Shown in pieces: positions 18,336-27,289 of a stretch of DNA of 64,000 nt (its first letter is position 1; each line of letters starts with the position of its first letter). The notes under the pieces were generated by a model. The model was given only the letters and a program-made list of their open reading frames with translations. It made no database searches and was not told where the DNA came from. The stretch comes from Parapedobacter indicus (lineage in GTDB: Bacteria; Bacteroidota; Bacteroidia; Sphingobacteriales; Sphingobacteriaceae), in the NCBI RefSeq assembly GCF_900113765.1, contig NZ_FOQO01000009.1, positions 1 to 64,000 of the forward strand. Direction: 5' to 3'. Made by a program: the position numbers and the translations under genes.

Positions 18336-20336
18336 TTACCATCCCTGGTTTTGCATGGCAGCTTTCTCTTCCGGCGTAAGCGGCCTGCCGTCCCGGTGGA
18401 TTGCATCCAGGTAACTTTGCGGTATCGGGCGCAGGTAATGCTTGTTTTCCAGGGGCCGGGCTTCATCGTTAAATAGCATCGCACGCTTCACCAGCGTTTT
18501 CGTACGCGCCAGATCTTCCCATCGCATAAGCTCACCCATGAGCTCGCGGGACCGTTCGTTCAAGATGAAATGAAGGAACTTATCCGCTTCCGACGCCGCA
18601 CCCAATTCGTCGTAGAAATCCCCCGTTGAATTGAAAATATCGGCAACACCGGTTAAGCGCAGTTGGTCGAGTGTCGACACGTCCGTTTCGGGGATGTTAT
18701 TGGACTCGAAATACGTATTTCTATCGGAATAGGCAACGAACGCGGCTGTATTGGCGGCTGTGTTATTTTTGTATGCAACCCCGCCATCCGAGTGGAAGGA
18801 GCGATCTTCACCGGCTTTGTACGCTGCACGCTCACGGAGCCTGTTGATGTATGGCAGCGCCTGGTCATAGCGGCCAAGCCTGCCCAACGCCTCGGCAGCG
18901 ATGAGATAGGTTTCGGCTACACGTGCCAATATGCCATCCCGCTGTCCGAATTGAGACGCCACACTGATGCGCGAGCCGTCGGCAAATTTGGATAGGGCCA
19001 CAAAGCGGCTTGCCTCATAGTTACCATGGCCGCCGTGTAAGTTTTCTGCTTCGCCGGCAAAATAGCGGACAAACATATGCGGAGCCCGCCTGTCAATGTT
19101 GGTAGGTAGATCCGGATCCGCTTTCAGGGGGTCGGGACTGGTATAGCGGGTGTCTCCGGCATCGTTTACGATGTAGCGGATCGATTCCTCGCCCCCGCTG
19201 AATTTCGGTTGTCCAACCAAATCGGGACTCGGCGCAAATCCCGCTGACCATCCCGGCGCATTATCTGGTCTGTTGCATAGATAGTGGGTCTTGAAACTTT
19301 TCCAGAACCGGGAGTCGTTTACGCGGTCGAATACATCCAATGCATAATCGGTTGATCGCATACGCTGGAATTCCCTTCCGCCGGGTATATCACGTTGCAT
19401 ACCGGTTAGGTTTTGATACACCGACGGGTAGTATAAATGAATCTGGTTGCCGTACCGTCCCTGTGTAGCTACATTATCCGAAAATTGGGCTGCGAGGATC
19501 ACTTCGGATAGGTTTTCGTTTGGTCCGTCTACCTCGGTGAAATTCCACAAATCCCGGAAGTCTTCCGCCAGGTTATGATATCCGCTGTTGATGACCAGGT
19601 CTGCATAGTTTACAGCCTGCTCCAAATCGGATTCGCGCGTCGCACTATTCCAACTGCTATACAGTTCACTGGCCCGGAATAAGTATACTTTAGCCAGGAA
19701 ATGGGCAGCAGCCCACTTAGTGATCCGGCCGGGTTGCGCCGGGGTGGGAGGGAGCAGGTCGTACGCCATGGAGAAATCGGAGATAATCTGCTCATAAACC
19801 TCCTGTTCGGTATTGCGAGTGAACTCCAATTCGATCAACGTGGAAGGCGTTAATTTCAAGGGTACACCGCCGTATTGCTTCACCAGCTTGAAATAGTCGA
19901 ATGCACGCATGAAGTGCCCTTCACCGATACGGACATCCTTTTCAGGGGCATCGCCGTAGTACAGCGGAATATTTGTGATGACAATGTTGGCTGTGTTTAT
20001 ATTCCCATACATATTGTTCCAGATCGTGGCCACATCACCGGTCATCGAATTCAGCCCCGCATCGTACGAATTCCAAACCTGCTGGCCGCGGTCGCCGCCC
20101 ACGCTGAATTCATCGACCCCATAATTGGTCGTGGTATATGCCCATTCGTAATTGAAGTGAAACTTCAGGCTTTGATACATCCCTGTTACCAGCCCGTCCA
20201 ATCCTTCTTTGGTCTCAAAATCCTGGGTGCTTCTGGCCGTAATCAGGTCTTCGTGCAAAAAATTTTTGCAGGAAGGGGTCATTGCGGCGCACCCCAGAAG
20301 TGCCATATATGTGATGATACGCGTTATCTTTTTCAT
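18336..20336 (-). CDS. SusD/RagB-family outer-membrane lipoprotein (PUL 1)
   Basis: 666 residues. A lipoprotein signal peptide with the lipobox cysteine in TPSCKNFLHED places it on the outer-membrane surface, where SusD proteins form a lid over SusC and bind glycan. The N-terminal TPR-like SusD scaffold (GEGHFMRAFDYFKLVKQYGGVPL, the usual RA(Y/F)xYFxLvxxYGgVPL block) and the C-terminal RagB region (AETYLIAAEALGRLGRYDQALPYINRLRERA; ILNERSRELMGELMRWEDLART) are both clear. It lies 31 bases downstream of its susC on the same strand. Somewhat longer than average SusD (500-600), which suggests extra surface loops. The ligand cannot be predicted. Confidence 0.94.
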   Translation of the reverse strand: MKKITRIITYMALLGCAAMTPSCKNFLHEDLITARSTQDFETKEGLDGLVTGMYQSLKFHFNYEWAYTTTNYGVDEFSVGGDRGQQVWNSYDAGLNSMTGDVATIWNNMYGNINTANIVITNIPLYYGDAPEKDVRIGEGHFMRAFDYFKLVKQYGGVPLKLTPSTLIELEFTRNTEQEVYEQIISDFSMAYDLLPPTPAQPGRITKWAAAHFLAKVYLFRASELYSSWNSATRESDLEQAVNYADLVINSGYHNLAEDFRDLWNFTEVDGPNENLSEVILAAQFSDNVATQGRYGNQIHLYYPSVYQNLTGMQRDIPGGREFQRMRSTDYALDVFDRVNDSRFWKSFKTHYLCNRPDNAPGWSAGFAPSPDLVGQPKFSGGEESIRYIVNDAGDTRYTSPDPLKADPDLPTNIDRRAPHMFVRYFAGEAENLHGGHGNYEASRFVALSKFADGSRISVASQFGQRDGILARVAETYLIAAEALGRLGRYDQALPYINRLRERAAYKAGEDRSFHSDGGVAYKNNTAANTAAFVAYSDRNTYFESNNIPETDVSTLDQLRLTGVADIFNSTGDFYDELGAASEADKFLHFILNERSRELMGELMRWEDLARTKTLVKRAMLFNDEARPLENKHYLRPIPQSYLDAIHRDGRPLTPEEKAAMQNQGW

Positions 20337-20367
20337 GATTTTGTCGTTTAAAGTTTTCGTCGGGTGT

Positions 20368-23300
20368 TTAGAAGCCTACATTGAGACCGAATACAATACC
20401 TCTGTTAAATGTAGAGCCGCCCAAATCCGGGTCTATCCAGTCGACGTTTGCATATAAAAGTCCCGGATTCATTGCCTGAGCGTATATTTTGAGGGTGTTG
20501 AGCCGGAGCCTGTTGCTGATTGTTGCAGGTAAGGTGTAACCCAATGAAACGTTCCTTAGCTTGATAAACGATCCGTCTTGATAGTTCATGGATGTCCGAT
20601 AGGGATCTCCCCCTGCATTGCCATAGTTCGGCGCCGGATATTCGTTGGTCGGATTATCGGGCCTCCAGTAATCGAGACGCCGTTGCGCAAAGCGGCCCTG
20701 CAGGTACTCACCTCCGCCCAGCGTAGTAAAGCCGAAACGGCCAAATATGAAAAATGTCAGGTCCCAGTTCTTATAGCTTAATGAGTTGTTAAATCCCGCC
20801 GTCCATCGTGGGGCCGAATGCCCAACGATCTGCCGATCGTGGTTGGCATCGATGCGGTAGTCACCGTCCAGGTCGGCAACCCGTACATCTCCCGGTCGGA
20901 AGGCATGGCCATTTGTATTGAATTTTTCGATTTCGGCGAGATCTTCTGCCGTATTCTGCCAGATCCCTTCCTTCACAAAATCATAATACACGGATAGCCG
21001 ATCGTCGATGAACCACAAGTTGTTGACGTCATCCAGCTTTCCGTTGGAAAGTTCGACAATCCGATCCCGGCTTGCCGTGAAATTCAGGTTCGAAGTCCAC
21101 CGGAAATCCCGCTTTTCGATGTTGACGGTGTTTAATGTCAGATCCACGCCTTTATTAGCCGTTGCGCCAACATTGGCCCAGGTGCTTGTATAGCCGGTTA
21201 GCGAAGGGATGGACATCTGTAACAGCAGATCGGAGGTTCGCGACAAATAGAAATCCAACGCCCCATTGATCCGGCTGCGGAAGAAGCCGAAATCCAGTCC
21301 AAAGTTCCATTGTGTGGTACGTTCCCAGCCCAGGTCGAGGTTGGCCATGGGTGCCGGATTGGCTAAGGAAGCATCCGAAGATACATAACCGGGTTCAACC
21401 AGACTTCCCCATGTGTAGTACAAGGTCTGCACACCCCCTTTCGTAAAGTAGGGGTCTATGGCTGCATTGCCCGTGCTGCCAAATCCGATGCGCCATTTGA
21501 ATTGGTTTATCCAATCCACCGATTCCATAAATGATTCCTGGTCCATGCGCCAGGCGACAGCCGCTGAAGGGAATAAGTCCCATTTATTGCCTTCGGCAAG
21601 CTGGGATGCTCCGTCCCAGCGTATGGAGGCGGTCAGCAGATACCGGTCGTTGAAACCATAGTTGGCCCTGGCCATGTACGACAACAATTGCGATTCGGTG
21701 AGGTGGCTGCCAAACCCGTCCAGTTCACTGACCGAATTCAGCTGGTACCACCGCTGGCTGTTCCAAGGCAGATCCGTGGCGGTCATGGTAGAGGTTTCCG
21801 TACGGTTTGCCGTAGCACTCTGCAACAATGTGATGCCTACGTTGTGCTTATCGGCAAAGACCCGGTCAAAATATAGCAGGTTATCGAGTGTCCAGGAAAA
21901 CCGCATTGTGTTGTTCAGCTGCGCATAATTGGTCGATCCGGGCTCGCCAGCACCGCGCTCTGCCGCATGTTCGTCCATCCAGCGGCCATTCCGCCACTGG
22001 TAAAAGTCAGGACCGAAATTCATGCGGTATTTCAACCCTTCCAACAGGTTTACTTCGGCATACACGTTGCCAAGCGTACGCAGTATCCGCCGTTCATTGA
22101 TGGTGTACTTGTCATCGCCAATAGGGTTTCTGATGTTCACATCGCCACCCGGCAGGTTGATTCTGTTCCCGTTGTCGTCGAAGGGCACCGCGTAGGGCAG
22201 CATGCCCTGTGCAGCGAAGTACAGATTGGCTGCCCCCGTTGATCCACTTCCCTGATAGCCGTAGTTCTGGTCGCCATGTGTAGCTGCCAGGCTACCGCCG
22301 AATTTAAACCAGCTCACGGGAGTTAAGTCGACCGTGAATTTCCCCGTATAACGTTGGTAGTCTTGACCGAGTACGGTGCCGCCCTGATTGAGGTAACCAA
22401 ACGAACCGTATGCCTGCATCTTATCCGTCCCACCGCTCGCATTGAGCGAGTGATCGTGGGTAACTCCGGTTTTTAAGACCATATCCGTCCAATTAGTGGT
22501 CGGCACCAAGCTGCCATCCCAGGTCCCGTTTTGCCATCCCTTGGCTACATTTGCCCATCCGTAGCTATCGCTACCGAAGATTCGCTCATCTTGTTGCTGG
22601 GTTGGAATCTCCGGGTACCGGTTGGCGTTTGTTTCGGGGAGCCTGCGATACGCGTCGCGCCTGAACTCGATGTATTCCGCGGCATTCATCATTTCCATGC
22701 GATCTTGCATGTTTTCGATGGTGGTCACGGCCAGGTAATTCAGCGAAAGCCGACCTTCCTTGCCGCGCTTTGTCGTTACCATGATCACACCATTCGCGCC
22801 TCGCGAACCATAAATGGCAGTTGCCGATGCGTCTTTCAACACATCTATTGATTCAATGTCCGAAGGATTGAGTGCTTCAATGCCACCTGCAGCCAATGGA
22901 ATTCCGTCAACTACGTAAAGCGGGGAATTGCTGGCACTCAATGAGCGGGCACCGCGGATGAGTATACTTCCCATTTCGCCGGGCCGTTCATTCGAGGTGA
23001 TGTCTACTCCTGAAACCATCCCCTGCATTGCCTGCAAGGCATTGGCTACGGGCATTCTTCGTACCTGTTCGGCACCAATACTGGCAACGGCGCCCGTTAA
23101 ATCCGACTTTTTAACGGTATTATACCCAACGACAACCACCTCTTCGAGTTCGCTGCTGGTTTCGGAAAGCGTTACATTCAAAGTCGAGCCCGACGTAACC
23201 AGCTCGCGATCGGTATAGCCGATCAGCCGGAATATCAGCGTTGTGCCCGGGGGCACCGCCATCTGATAATCGCCCTGACTGTCCGTTTGCGTCGTAGCCT

Positions 23301-23478
23301 GTTCGCCTTTTATGGATACCGAAACACCGGGGAGTGGTTCACCCGTACCTTCGCTGGTCACCTTGCCGGAAACGGTAATCGGTTGCGCATATCCCGCAAC
23401 GACCGTAAACAAGATCGCGATTAATACAATGAGCGTGTTTCGCCAATCCAGGTAAAATGTAATTTTTACATTCATCAT
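20368..23478 (-). CDS. SusC/RagA-family TonB-dependent outer-membrane transporter (PUL 1)
   Basis: About 1036 residues from the ATG at 23476-23478 (a second ATG follows directly). A signal peptide (about 10-32), a carboxypeptidase-D-like beta-sandwich (ITVSGKVTSEGTGEPLPGVSVSIKG), the TonB-box region (LEEVVVVGYNTVKKSDLTGAV), the plug (VANALQAMQGMVSGV; SASNSPLYVVDGIPL; IESIDVLKDASATAIYGSRGANGVIMVTTKRG) and a 22-strand barrel ending in a terminal aromatic (GLNVGF). It imports glycan oligomers using energy from TonB-ExbBD. It has no STN domain, in line with HTCS rather than sigma/anti-sigma control. An in-frame extension further upstream lacks an ATG and is not used. Confidence 0.95.
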   Translation of the reverse strand: MMNVKITFYLDWRNTLIVLIAILFTVVAGYAQPITVSGKVTSEGTGEPLPGVSVSIKGEQATTQTDSQGDYQMAVPPGTTLIFRLIGYTDRELVTSGSTLNVTLSETSSELEEVVVVGYNTVKKSDLTGAVASIGAEQVRRMPVANALQAMQGMVSGVDITSNERPGEMGSILIRGARSLSASNSPLYVVDGIPLAAGGIEALNPSDIESIDVLKDASATAIYGSRGANGVIMVTTKRGKEGRLSLNYLAVTTIENMQDRMEMMNAAEYIEFRRDAYRRLPETNANRYPEIPTQQQDERIFGSDSYGWANVAKGWQNGTWDGSLVPTTNWTDMVLKTGVTHDHSLNASGGTDKMQAYGSFGYLNQGGTVLGQDYQRYTGKFTVDLTPVSWFKFGGSLAATHGDQNYGYQGSGSTGAANLYFAAQGMLPYAVPFDDNGNRINLPGGDVNIRNPIGDDKYTINERRILRTLGNVYAEVNLLEGLKYRMNFGPDFYQWRNGRWMDEHAAERGAGEPGSTNYAQLNNTMRFSWTLDNLLYFDRVFADKHNVGITLLQSATANRTETSTMTATDLPWNSQRWYQLNSVSELDGFGSHLTESQLLSYMARANYGFNDRYLLTASIRWDGASQLAEGNKWDLFPSAAVAWRMDQESFMESVDWINQFKWRIGFGSTGNAAIDPYFTKGGVQTLYYTWGSLVEPGYVSSDASLANPAPMANLDLGWERTTQWNFGLDFGFFRSRINGALDFYLSRTSDLLLQMSIPSLTGYTSTWANVGATANKGVDLTLNTVNIEKRDFRWTSNLNFTASRDRIVELSNGKLDDVNNLWFIDDRLSVYYDFVKEGIWQNTAEDLAEIEKFNTNGHAFRPGDVRVADLDGDYRIDANHDRQIVGHSAPRWTAGFNNSLSYKNWDLTFFIFGRFGFTTLGGGEYLQGRFAQRRLDYWRPDNPTNEYPAPNYGNAGGDPYRTSMNYQDGSFIKLRNVSLGYTLPATISNRLRLNTLKIYAQAMNPGLLYANVDWIDPDLGGSTFNRGIVFGLNVGF

Positions 23479-23510
23479 AATAGGATTTAAATAGTTTGAA
23501 AATTGGATAG

Positions 23511-23525
23511 GGCTTACGGTAAGCC
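23511..23525 (-). promoter_or_regulatory. palindrome in the susC leader (PUL 1)
   Basis: GGCTTA-CGG-TAAGCC, perfect 6-bp arms with a 3-base spacer, between the predicted -7 element and the ATG. Candidate operator for the HTCS or a small leader hairpin; direct evidence is lacking. Confidence 0.35.
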
Positions 23526-23541
23526 AACAAAAAATATAATA

Positions 23542-23549
23542 CAAAACTA
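23542..23549 (-). promoter_or_regulatory. -7 promoter element of susC (PUL 1)
   Basis: TAGTTTTG on the minus strand, about 64 bases before the start codon, leaving a leader of roughly 55 bases that includes a palindrome. No clear -33 element is seen, which fits a promoter that needs an activator. Confidence 0.45.
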
Positions 23550-23630
23550 GGGTGAAGCGGATGTGGAAATCAGTAAAATTGGTGCAAATTACCGGCGAAA
23601 TTGGTTCATTGGTAATTCACAACGGCTTTG

Positions 23631-24767
23631 TCAACGTTTCAGCTGATAAACTTCCACACCGGCAAGCAGAAAGCATCCCAATCCATAATCCTCAAAATCC
23701 GGCATGCTCGTATGCGTTACAGGTTGCCCATCTTTTGGCTCTTTACCCGTGCCTTGCACGTATCCCAAAAAGCCATTTTTGTGCAATGCCTCTGTGGTAA
23801 GCGCATGCCACGCTTTGTTGATTACAGGCAGGTAGACGGCGGCGTCAACAAGGCCCCGGTTTATTGCCCAAGCCATACCATATACAAAGAGTGCCGTGCC
23901 CGTCGTTTCCTTCCCACCGAAATGCTCCGGATCGTGCAGACTAACGTTCCAGAAACCGTCGGCCCGTTGTAGGGGCGCTAGAGCGGCCAGCATATTTAGC
24001 AAATCCTGCTTATACTCATTATAGTGCGGATCCGTATCGGGTAGTTCGTTCAGCACACGCACCAGGGCTGACACAACCCAGCCGTTCCCCCTGGACCAAT
24101 AGCAATCCTCGCCATTCGGTTCAGTGTATGGGTGTACAAAATCCTTATCTCGCCACCACAGGTTGTCTTCCGCGTTATACAGCCCGTGGCCGCCCTCCTG
24201 GTACTTCGTATGATGATACATTGCATACATTTTTTCGAAGTAACGGCTGTCGCTATAGGTTACGCCCAATTTGACCATCACGGGCATAGCCATCTGCAAG
24301 GCATCAATCCACGTCCAGTCATTTGCGCGATCCGTTTCGAGCATGGCATCGATGTTTGCTTTGATGCCGGCAATCTGTATGGGCTGTTTGCTTATGCGAT
24401 ACAGGTCGATGTAGGTCTGGCCGCAGCATTGGTTGTCTGCGTTGCGGGTAAAACGCTCCCGGGCGGGCAGCCACTGATGTTTCTCGCCCCACTGATGTGC
24501 GTAGTCAATGTACCGTTGGCTTCGGTCAATTTCATAGAGTGCCATCAATCCTTCGTAATACACGGCCCGTGTCCAGATATTTGCCGGGCGCTCGCGGTTT
24601 GTGACAATGGTTTTTCCGGCATCGGGCCACTTCTCCATAAAATAGTGATTGGCCAGCCGGAGCTGCTGTAGCATCTGTTGCTTTTCCGGTAGTTGCTGGG
24701 CTTTTCCACTGAAGCAAATGGCCATTAATAGGCTTACTGCGAAGGTTAGTTTTTTGAAGACGATCAT
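23631..24767 (-). CDS. GH105/GH88-family unsaturated glycuronyl hydrolase (PUL 1)
   Basis: About 378 residues from the ATG at 24765-24767, which begins a signal peptide (VFKKLTFAVSLLMAICFSGKAQ). Family enzymes hydrolyse the 4,5-unsaturated uronate left at the end of oligosaccharides by polysaccharide lyases. The alpha/alpha-barrel signatures are present: DWTWIDALQMAMPVMVKLG, whose aspartate matches the catalytic D of YteR; GLYNAEDNLWWRDKDF; WSRGNGWVVSALVRVL; and HDPEHFGGKETTGTALFVYGMAWAI. GH105 (rhamnogalacturonyl hydrolase) fits better than GH88. The only glycosidase in PUL 1, so the lyase that makes its substrate must be elsewhere in the genome or provided by other organisms. Same strand as susCD, 152 bases upstream of the susC start, with its own -7 element. 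Confidence 0.85.
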   Translation of the reverse strand: MIVFKKLTFAVSLLMAICFSGKAQQLPEKQQMLQQLRLANHYFMEKWPDAGKTIVTNRERPANIWTRAVYYEGLMALYEIDRSQRYIDYAHQWGEKHQWLPARERFTRNADNQCCGQTYIDLYRISKQPIQIAGIKANIDAMLETDRANDWTWIDALQMAMPVMVKLGVTYSDSRYFEKMYAMYHHTKYQEGGHGLYNAEDNLWWRDKDFVHPYTEPNGEDCYWSRGNGWVVSALVRVLNELPDTDPHYNEYKQDLLNMLAALAPLQRADGFWNVSLHDPEHFGGKETTGTALFVYGMAWAINRGLVDAAVYLPVINKAWHALTTEALHKNGFLGYVQGTGKEPKDGQPVTHTSMPDFEDYGLGCFLLAGVEVYQLKR

Positions 24768-24795
24768 AATTATAAGACGATGGTGCAAGATGTTG

Positions 24796-24803
24796 CAAAA
24801 ATA
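24796..24803 (-). promoter_or_regulatory. -7 promoter element of the glycuronyl hydrolase gene
   Basis: TATTTTTG on the minus strand, 28 bases before the ATG. The remaining bases up to 25018 hold nothing recognisable. Confidence 0.45.
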
Positions 24804-25018
24804 CCGAAGCGGATCCGACAACGACCCAGTGAAAATGGATCGATTTCCCGGTAAAAATGTTTCAAATCTGCTTCTTTATCCTGCTTTAGCCGTCGTCGCA
24901 CGATCGGAGGTATCACCCGCTTTTTAAACGCGGTTGCCCTGTCAGAGGAGTTTATCTTTTAGCTGTCTAGGGTTAAGATTAATCGTTAGACAACGGATGT
25001 ATCCAGTTTGACAAGAGA

Positions 25019-27046
25019 CTACCCAACCAGCCCTGCCCGTTTCAGCAAGGCTTCCGGCTCGGGCTTCCGGCCGCGGAATTGGATGTACAGCTCCATCGGA
25101 TCCACGGTGCCACCACTGCTGAGAAGGCGTTTGAATTTAGCTGCGGTCTCCGCATTGAAGATGCCGGTTTCTTTGAAATACGAAAATGCATCAGCATCCA
25201 GCACTTCGGCCCATTTGTAGGAGTAATACCCTGCGGAGTACCCCCCGGCAAAGATATGGGAGAACGAGGCGCTTTGTGCGGTACCGGGTACATCGGGATA
25301 GAGCTGCGTATCGCGGGTCATATTCTTTTCAAAATGTTCAACCGAGGTTTCGTCATCAAATTTACCGGTATGATATGCGATATCCAGCAGCCCGAAGCCC
25401 AGCTGGCGAAGGGTTTGGTAACCTTCCATGAAGTTAGCTGCAGCAACAATTTTATCTATTTCGGTTTCGGGAAGAGATTCATCTGTTTGGTAATGCCGGG
25501 CAAAGGAACGCAGGAATTCGCTTTCATAACAATAGTTTTCCATAAACTGGGAGGGGAGCTCCACAAAGTCCCAATACACGTTGGTACCGGAAAGGCTTTC
25601 GAAAGTTGTATCTGCCAGCATGCCATGCAAGGCATGTCCAAACTCGTGAAAAAGGGTGGTCACTTCATTGAAGGTGAGCAAAGAGGGAGTATCACCCACG
25701 GGCCGGGCGAAATTGCAAACGATGGAAATGTGCGGGCGTACCTGTTCGCCGTCTTCTTCCTTCCACTGTCCACGGTAGGTCGTCATCCATGCACCTGCCC
25801 GTTTGCCTTCCCGGGGGTGCCAGTCGGTATATAGCAACGCCTTGTGACGACCGTTTTCCAATACGTCGTATACATCGACCTCAGGGTGGTATTTAGGGAT
25901 ATCCGCGCGGAGTTTGAAGACTAAGCCGTAAAGACGATTGGCGGCATCGAAGGCCGCATTCAATACGCGCTGCAAAGGAAAATAAGGCTTGAGCTTTTCA
26001 TCGGACAAATTGAACTTGGCTTCTCTCAATTTTTCCGCGTAATAAGCATGGTCATAAGGCATCATCTTGTCAATGCCATCTTCATGCGCCAATGTTTTCA
26101 GCTGATCAATTTCCTGCTGTGCATGGGGTTTAGCTTTTACCAGCAGATCGTTCAGGAAATCAAGTACGATGGCGGGAGAGGAGGCCATGCGCTCCTGCAA
26201 CACGAAGTCGGCGTGGGTGCCGAAACCCAATAATTTGGCCCGTTCGCTGCGCAGCGAGACGATATCACGCACGATGCCCTCGTTGTTGTATTCGTTGGAT
26301 TTTAGTGCGCGAGTAGATGAAGCGAGGTACAACTCCCGGCGCAGGTCGCGGTTGGCTGCATATTTCATAAACGGCACGAAACTCGGGAAATGCAGCGTAA
26401 ACACCCACCCATCCAGTTGACGCTTGTCCGCTTCGGCCTTGGCGGCAGCTAAAATAGAGTCTGGCAAGCCGGTCAACTGTTCGCTATCGGTTATATGCAG
26501 GCGGTATGCATTGGTCTCCTGCAACACGTTCTGCGAGAACTTCATGGTAAGGGTGGCCAGTTGTTTGTCAATCTCACGCAGCTTTTCCTTATTCTCGGCA
26601 GATAGAAGCGCTCCGTTGCGTGCAAACCCTTTGTAGGTCTTGTCCAAAAGGCGGATTTCTTCGTCGGTCAGCGTCGACTCATCGGCTTCATCATGCACCT
26701 GTTTCACCCGTTGGAAAAGCTCTTCATTCAGCATAATGTCGTTGCCATATTCGGCTAATATCGGTGAAAGTTCCTGGGCTAGTTGTTGGATTTCATCGTT
26801 GGTTTCGGCCGAGTCGAGGTTGAAGAACGTCGCAGAGGCTATGTTAAGTTTTTTCCCGGCGTGTTCCATGGCAGCGATGGTATTGGCGAAATCTGCCGGA
26901 GCCGGATTGGTGACGATGGTGTCAATTTCTGCTTTGGCTTCGGTGATCAATTGCAAAATAGCCGGCTTGAAATGCGCGGCCGTAATGCGATCAAAGGGTA
27001 CGCTATCGAAGGGAGTGCCAAAAGGCCTCAATAATGGATTGTTCAT
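25019..27046 (-). CDS. M3-family metallopeptidase (oligopeptidase A / dipeptidyl carboxypeptidase type)
   Basis: 675 residues. Zinc peptidase of short peptides, cytosolic or periplasmic (no signal peptide: MNNPLLRPFGTPFDSVPFDRI). The zinc motif HEFGH gives H467, E468 and H471 in TLFHEFGHALHGML; the third ligand is expected about 25 residues on, near WDFVELPSQFMEN. HFxxNMTRDTQLYP and FSHIFAGGYSAGYYSYKWAEVLDADAF are the usual C-terminal substrate-binding blocks of the family. Dcp and PrlC (OpdA) types are hard to separate, so no symbol is given. Monocistronic; a TATGTTTG -7 element lies 20 bases before the ATG. Confidence 0.9.
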   Translation of the reverse strand: MNNPLLRPFGTPFDSVPFDRITAAHFKPAILQLITEAKAEIDTIVTNPAPADFANTIAAMEHAGKKLNIASATFFNLDSAETNDEIQQLAQELSPILAEYGNDIMLNEELFQRVKQVHDEADESTLTDEEIRLLDKTYKGFARNGALLSAENKEKLREIDKQLATLTMKFSQNVLQETNAYRLHITDSEQLTGLPDSILAAAKAEADKRQLDGWVFTLHFPSFVPFMKYAANRDLRRELYLASSTRALKSNEYNNEGIVRDIVSLRSERAKLLGFGTHADFVLQERMASSPAIVLDFLNDLLVKAKPHAQQEIDQLKTLAHEDGIDKMMPYDHAYYAEKLREAKFNLSDEKLKPYFPLQRVLNAAFDAANRLYGLVFKLRADIPKYHPEVDVYDVLENGRHKALLYTDWHPREGKRAGAWMTTYRGQWKEEDGEQVRPHISIVCNFARPVGDTPSLLTFNEVTTLFHEFGHALHGMLADTTFESLSGTNVYWDFVELPSQFMENYCYESEFLRSFARHYQTDESLPETEIDKIVAAANFMEGYQTLRQLGFGLLDIAYHTGKFDDETSVEHFEKNMTRDTQLYPDVPGTAQSASFSHIFAGGYSAGYYSYKWAEVLDADAFSYFKETGIFNAETAAKFKRLLSSGGTVDPMELYIQFRGRKPEPEALLKRAGLVG

Positions 27047-27066
27047 GGGTCAAAAAATATGCTTGC

Positions 27067-27074
27067 CAAACATA
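27067..27074 (-). promoter_or_regulatory. -7 promoter element of the M3 peptidase gene
   Basis: TATGTTTG on the minus strand, 20 bases before the start codon at 27046. It lies at the edge of a remnant gene on the other strand. Confidence 0.45.
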
Positions 27075-27079
27075 GGTAA

Positions 27080-27289
27080 ACTCACCTGCAAAAGCAAACA
27101 TCCGGGGAGGAGCTTTTCCCGGCTAACGGTGTTTATCTACCGGCTTTCGAGGATGGGCGGGAATATTATTCGGCATTACAATCACCGTGCGAAGTCATTG
27201 TTACGGAAGACCGCGACGATTTTTACTTTGCTGCTGTTCCCGAGGTTAATTGCGCTGATTTTTTACAAACGTATGTTTTAAAGCATTGA
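27080..27289 (+). pseudogene. 3' remnant of a PIN-domain protein gene
   Basis: After a TAA at 27077-27079 a reading frame of 69 codons runs to TGA at 27287-27289 with no ATG, GTG or TTG start. Its translation resembles the C-terminal half of PIN-domain (VapC-like) proteins: ...AFEDGREYYSALQSPCEVIVTEDRDDFYFAAVPEVNCADFL..., that is, the conserved acidic residue before Y(Y/F)SAL, the TxxxxDF motif and the closing strand-helix xPExxxADFL. The 5' half with the first catalytic aspartates is missing; upstream bases are the M3 peptidase promoter. No antitoxin gene is adjacent. Converges with and overlaps the SprF gene by 12 bases. It is the only gene-like content of the 27047-27277 gap. Confidence 0.65.

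Noticed and set aside
24822..25018. gap between the glycuronyl hydrolase and the M3 peptidase genes searched for a gene or terminator
   Set aside because: No ORF with protein-like character and no convincing hairpin was seen.
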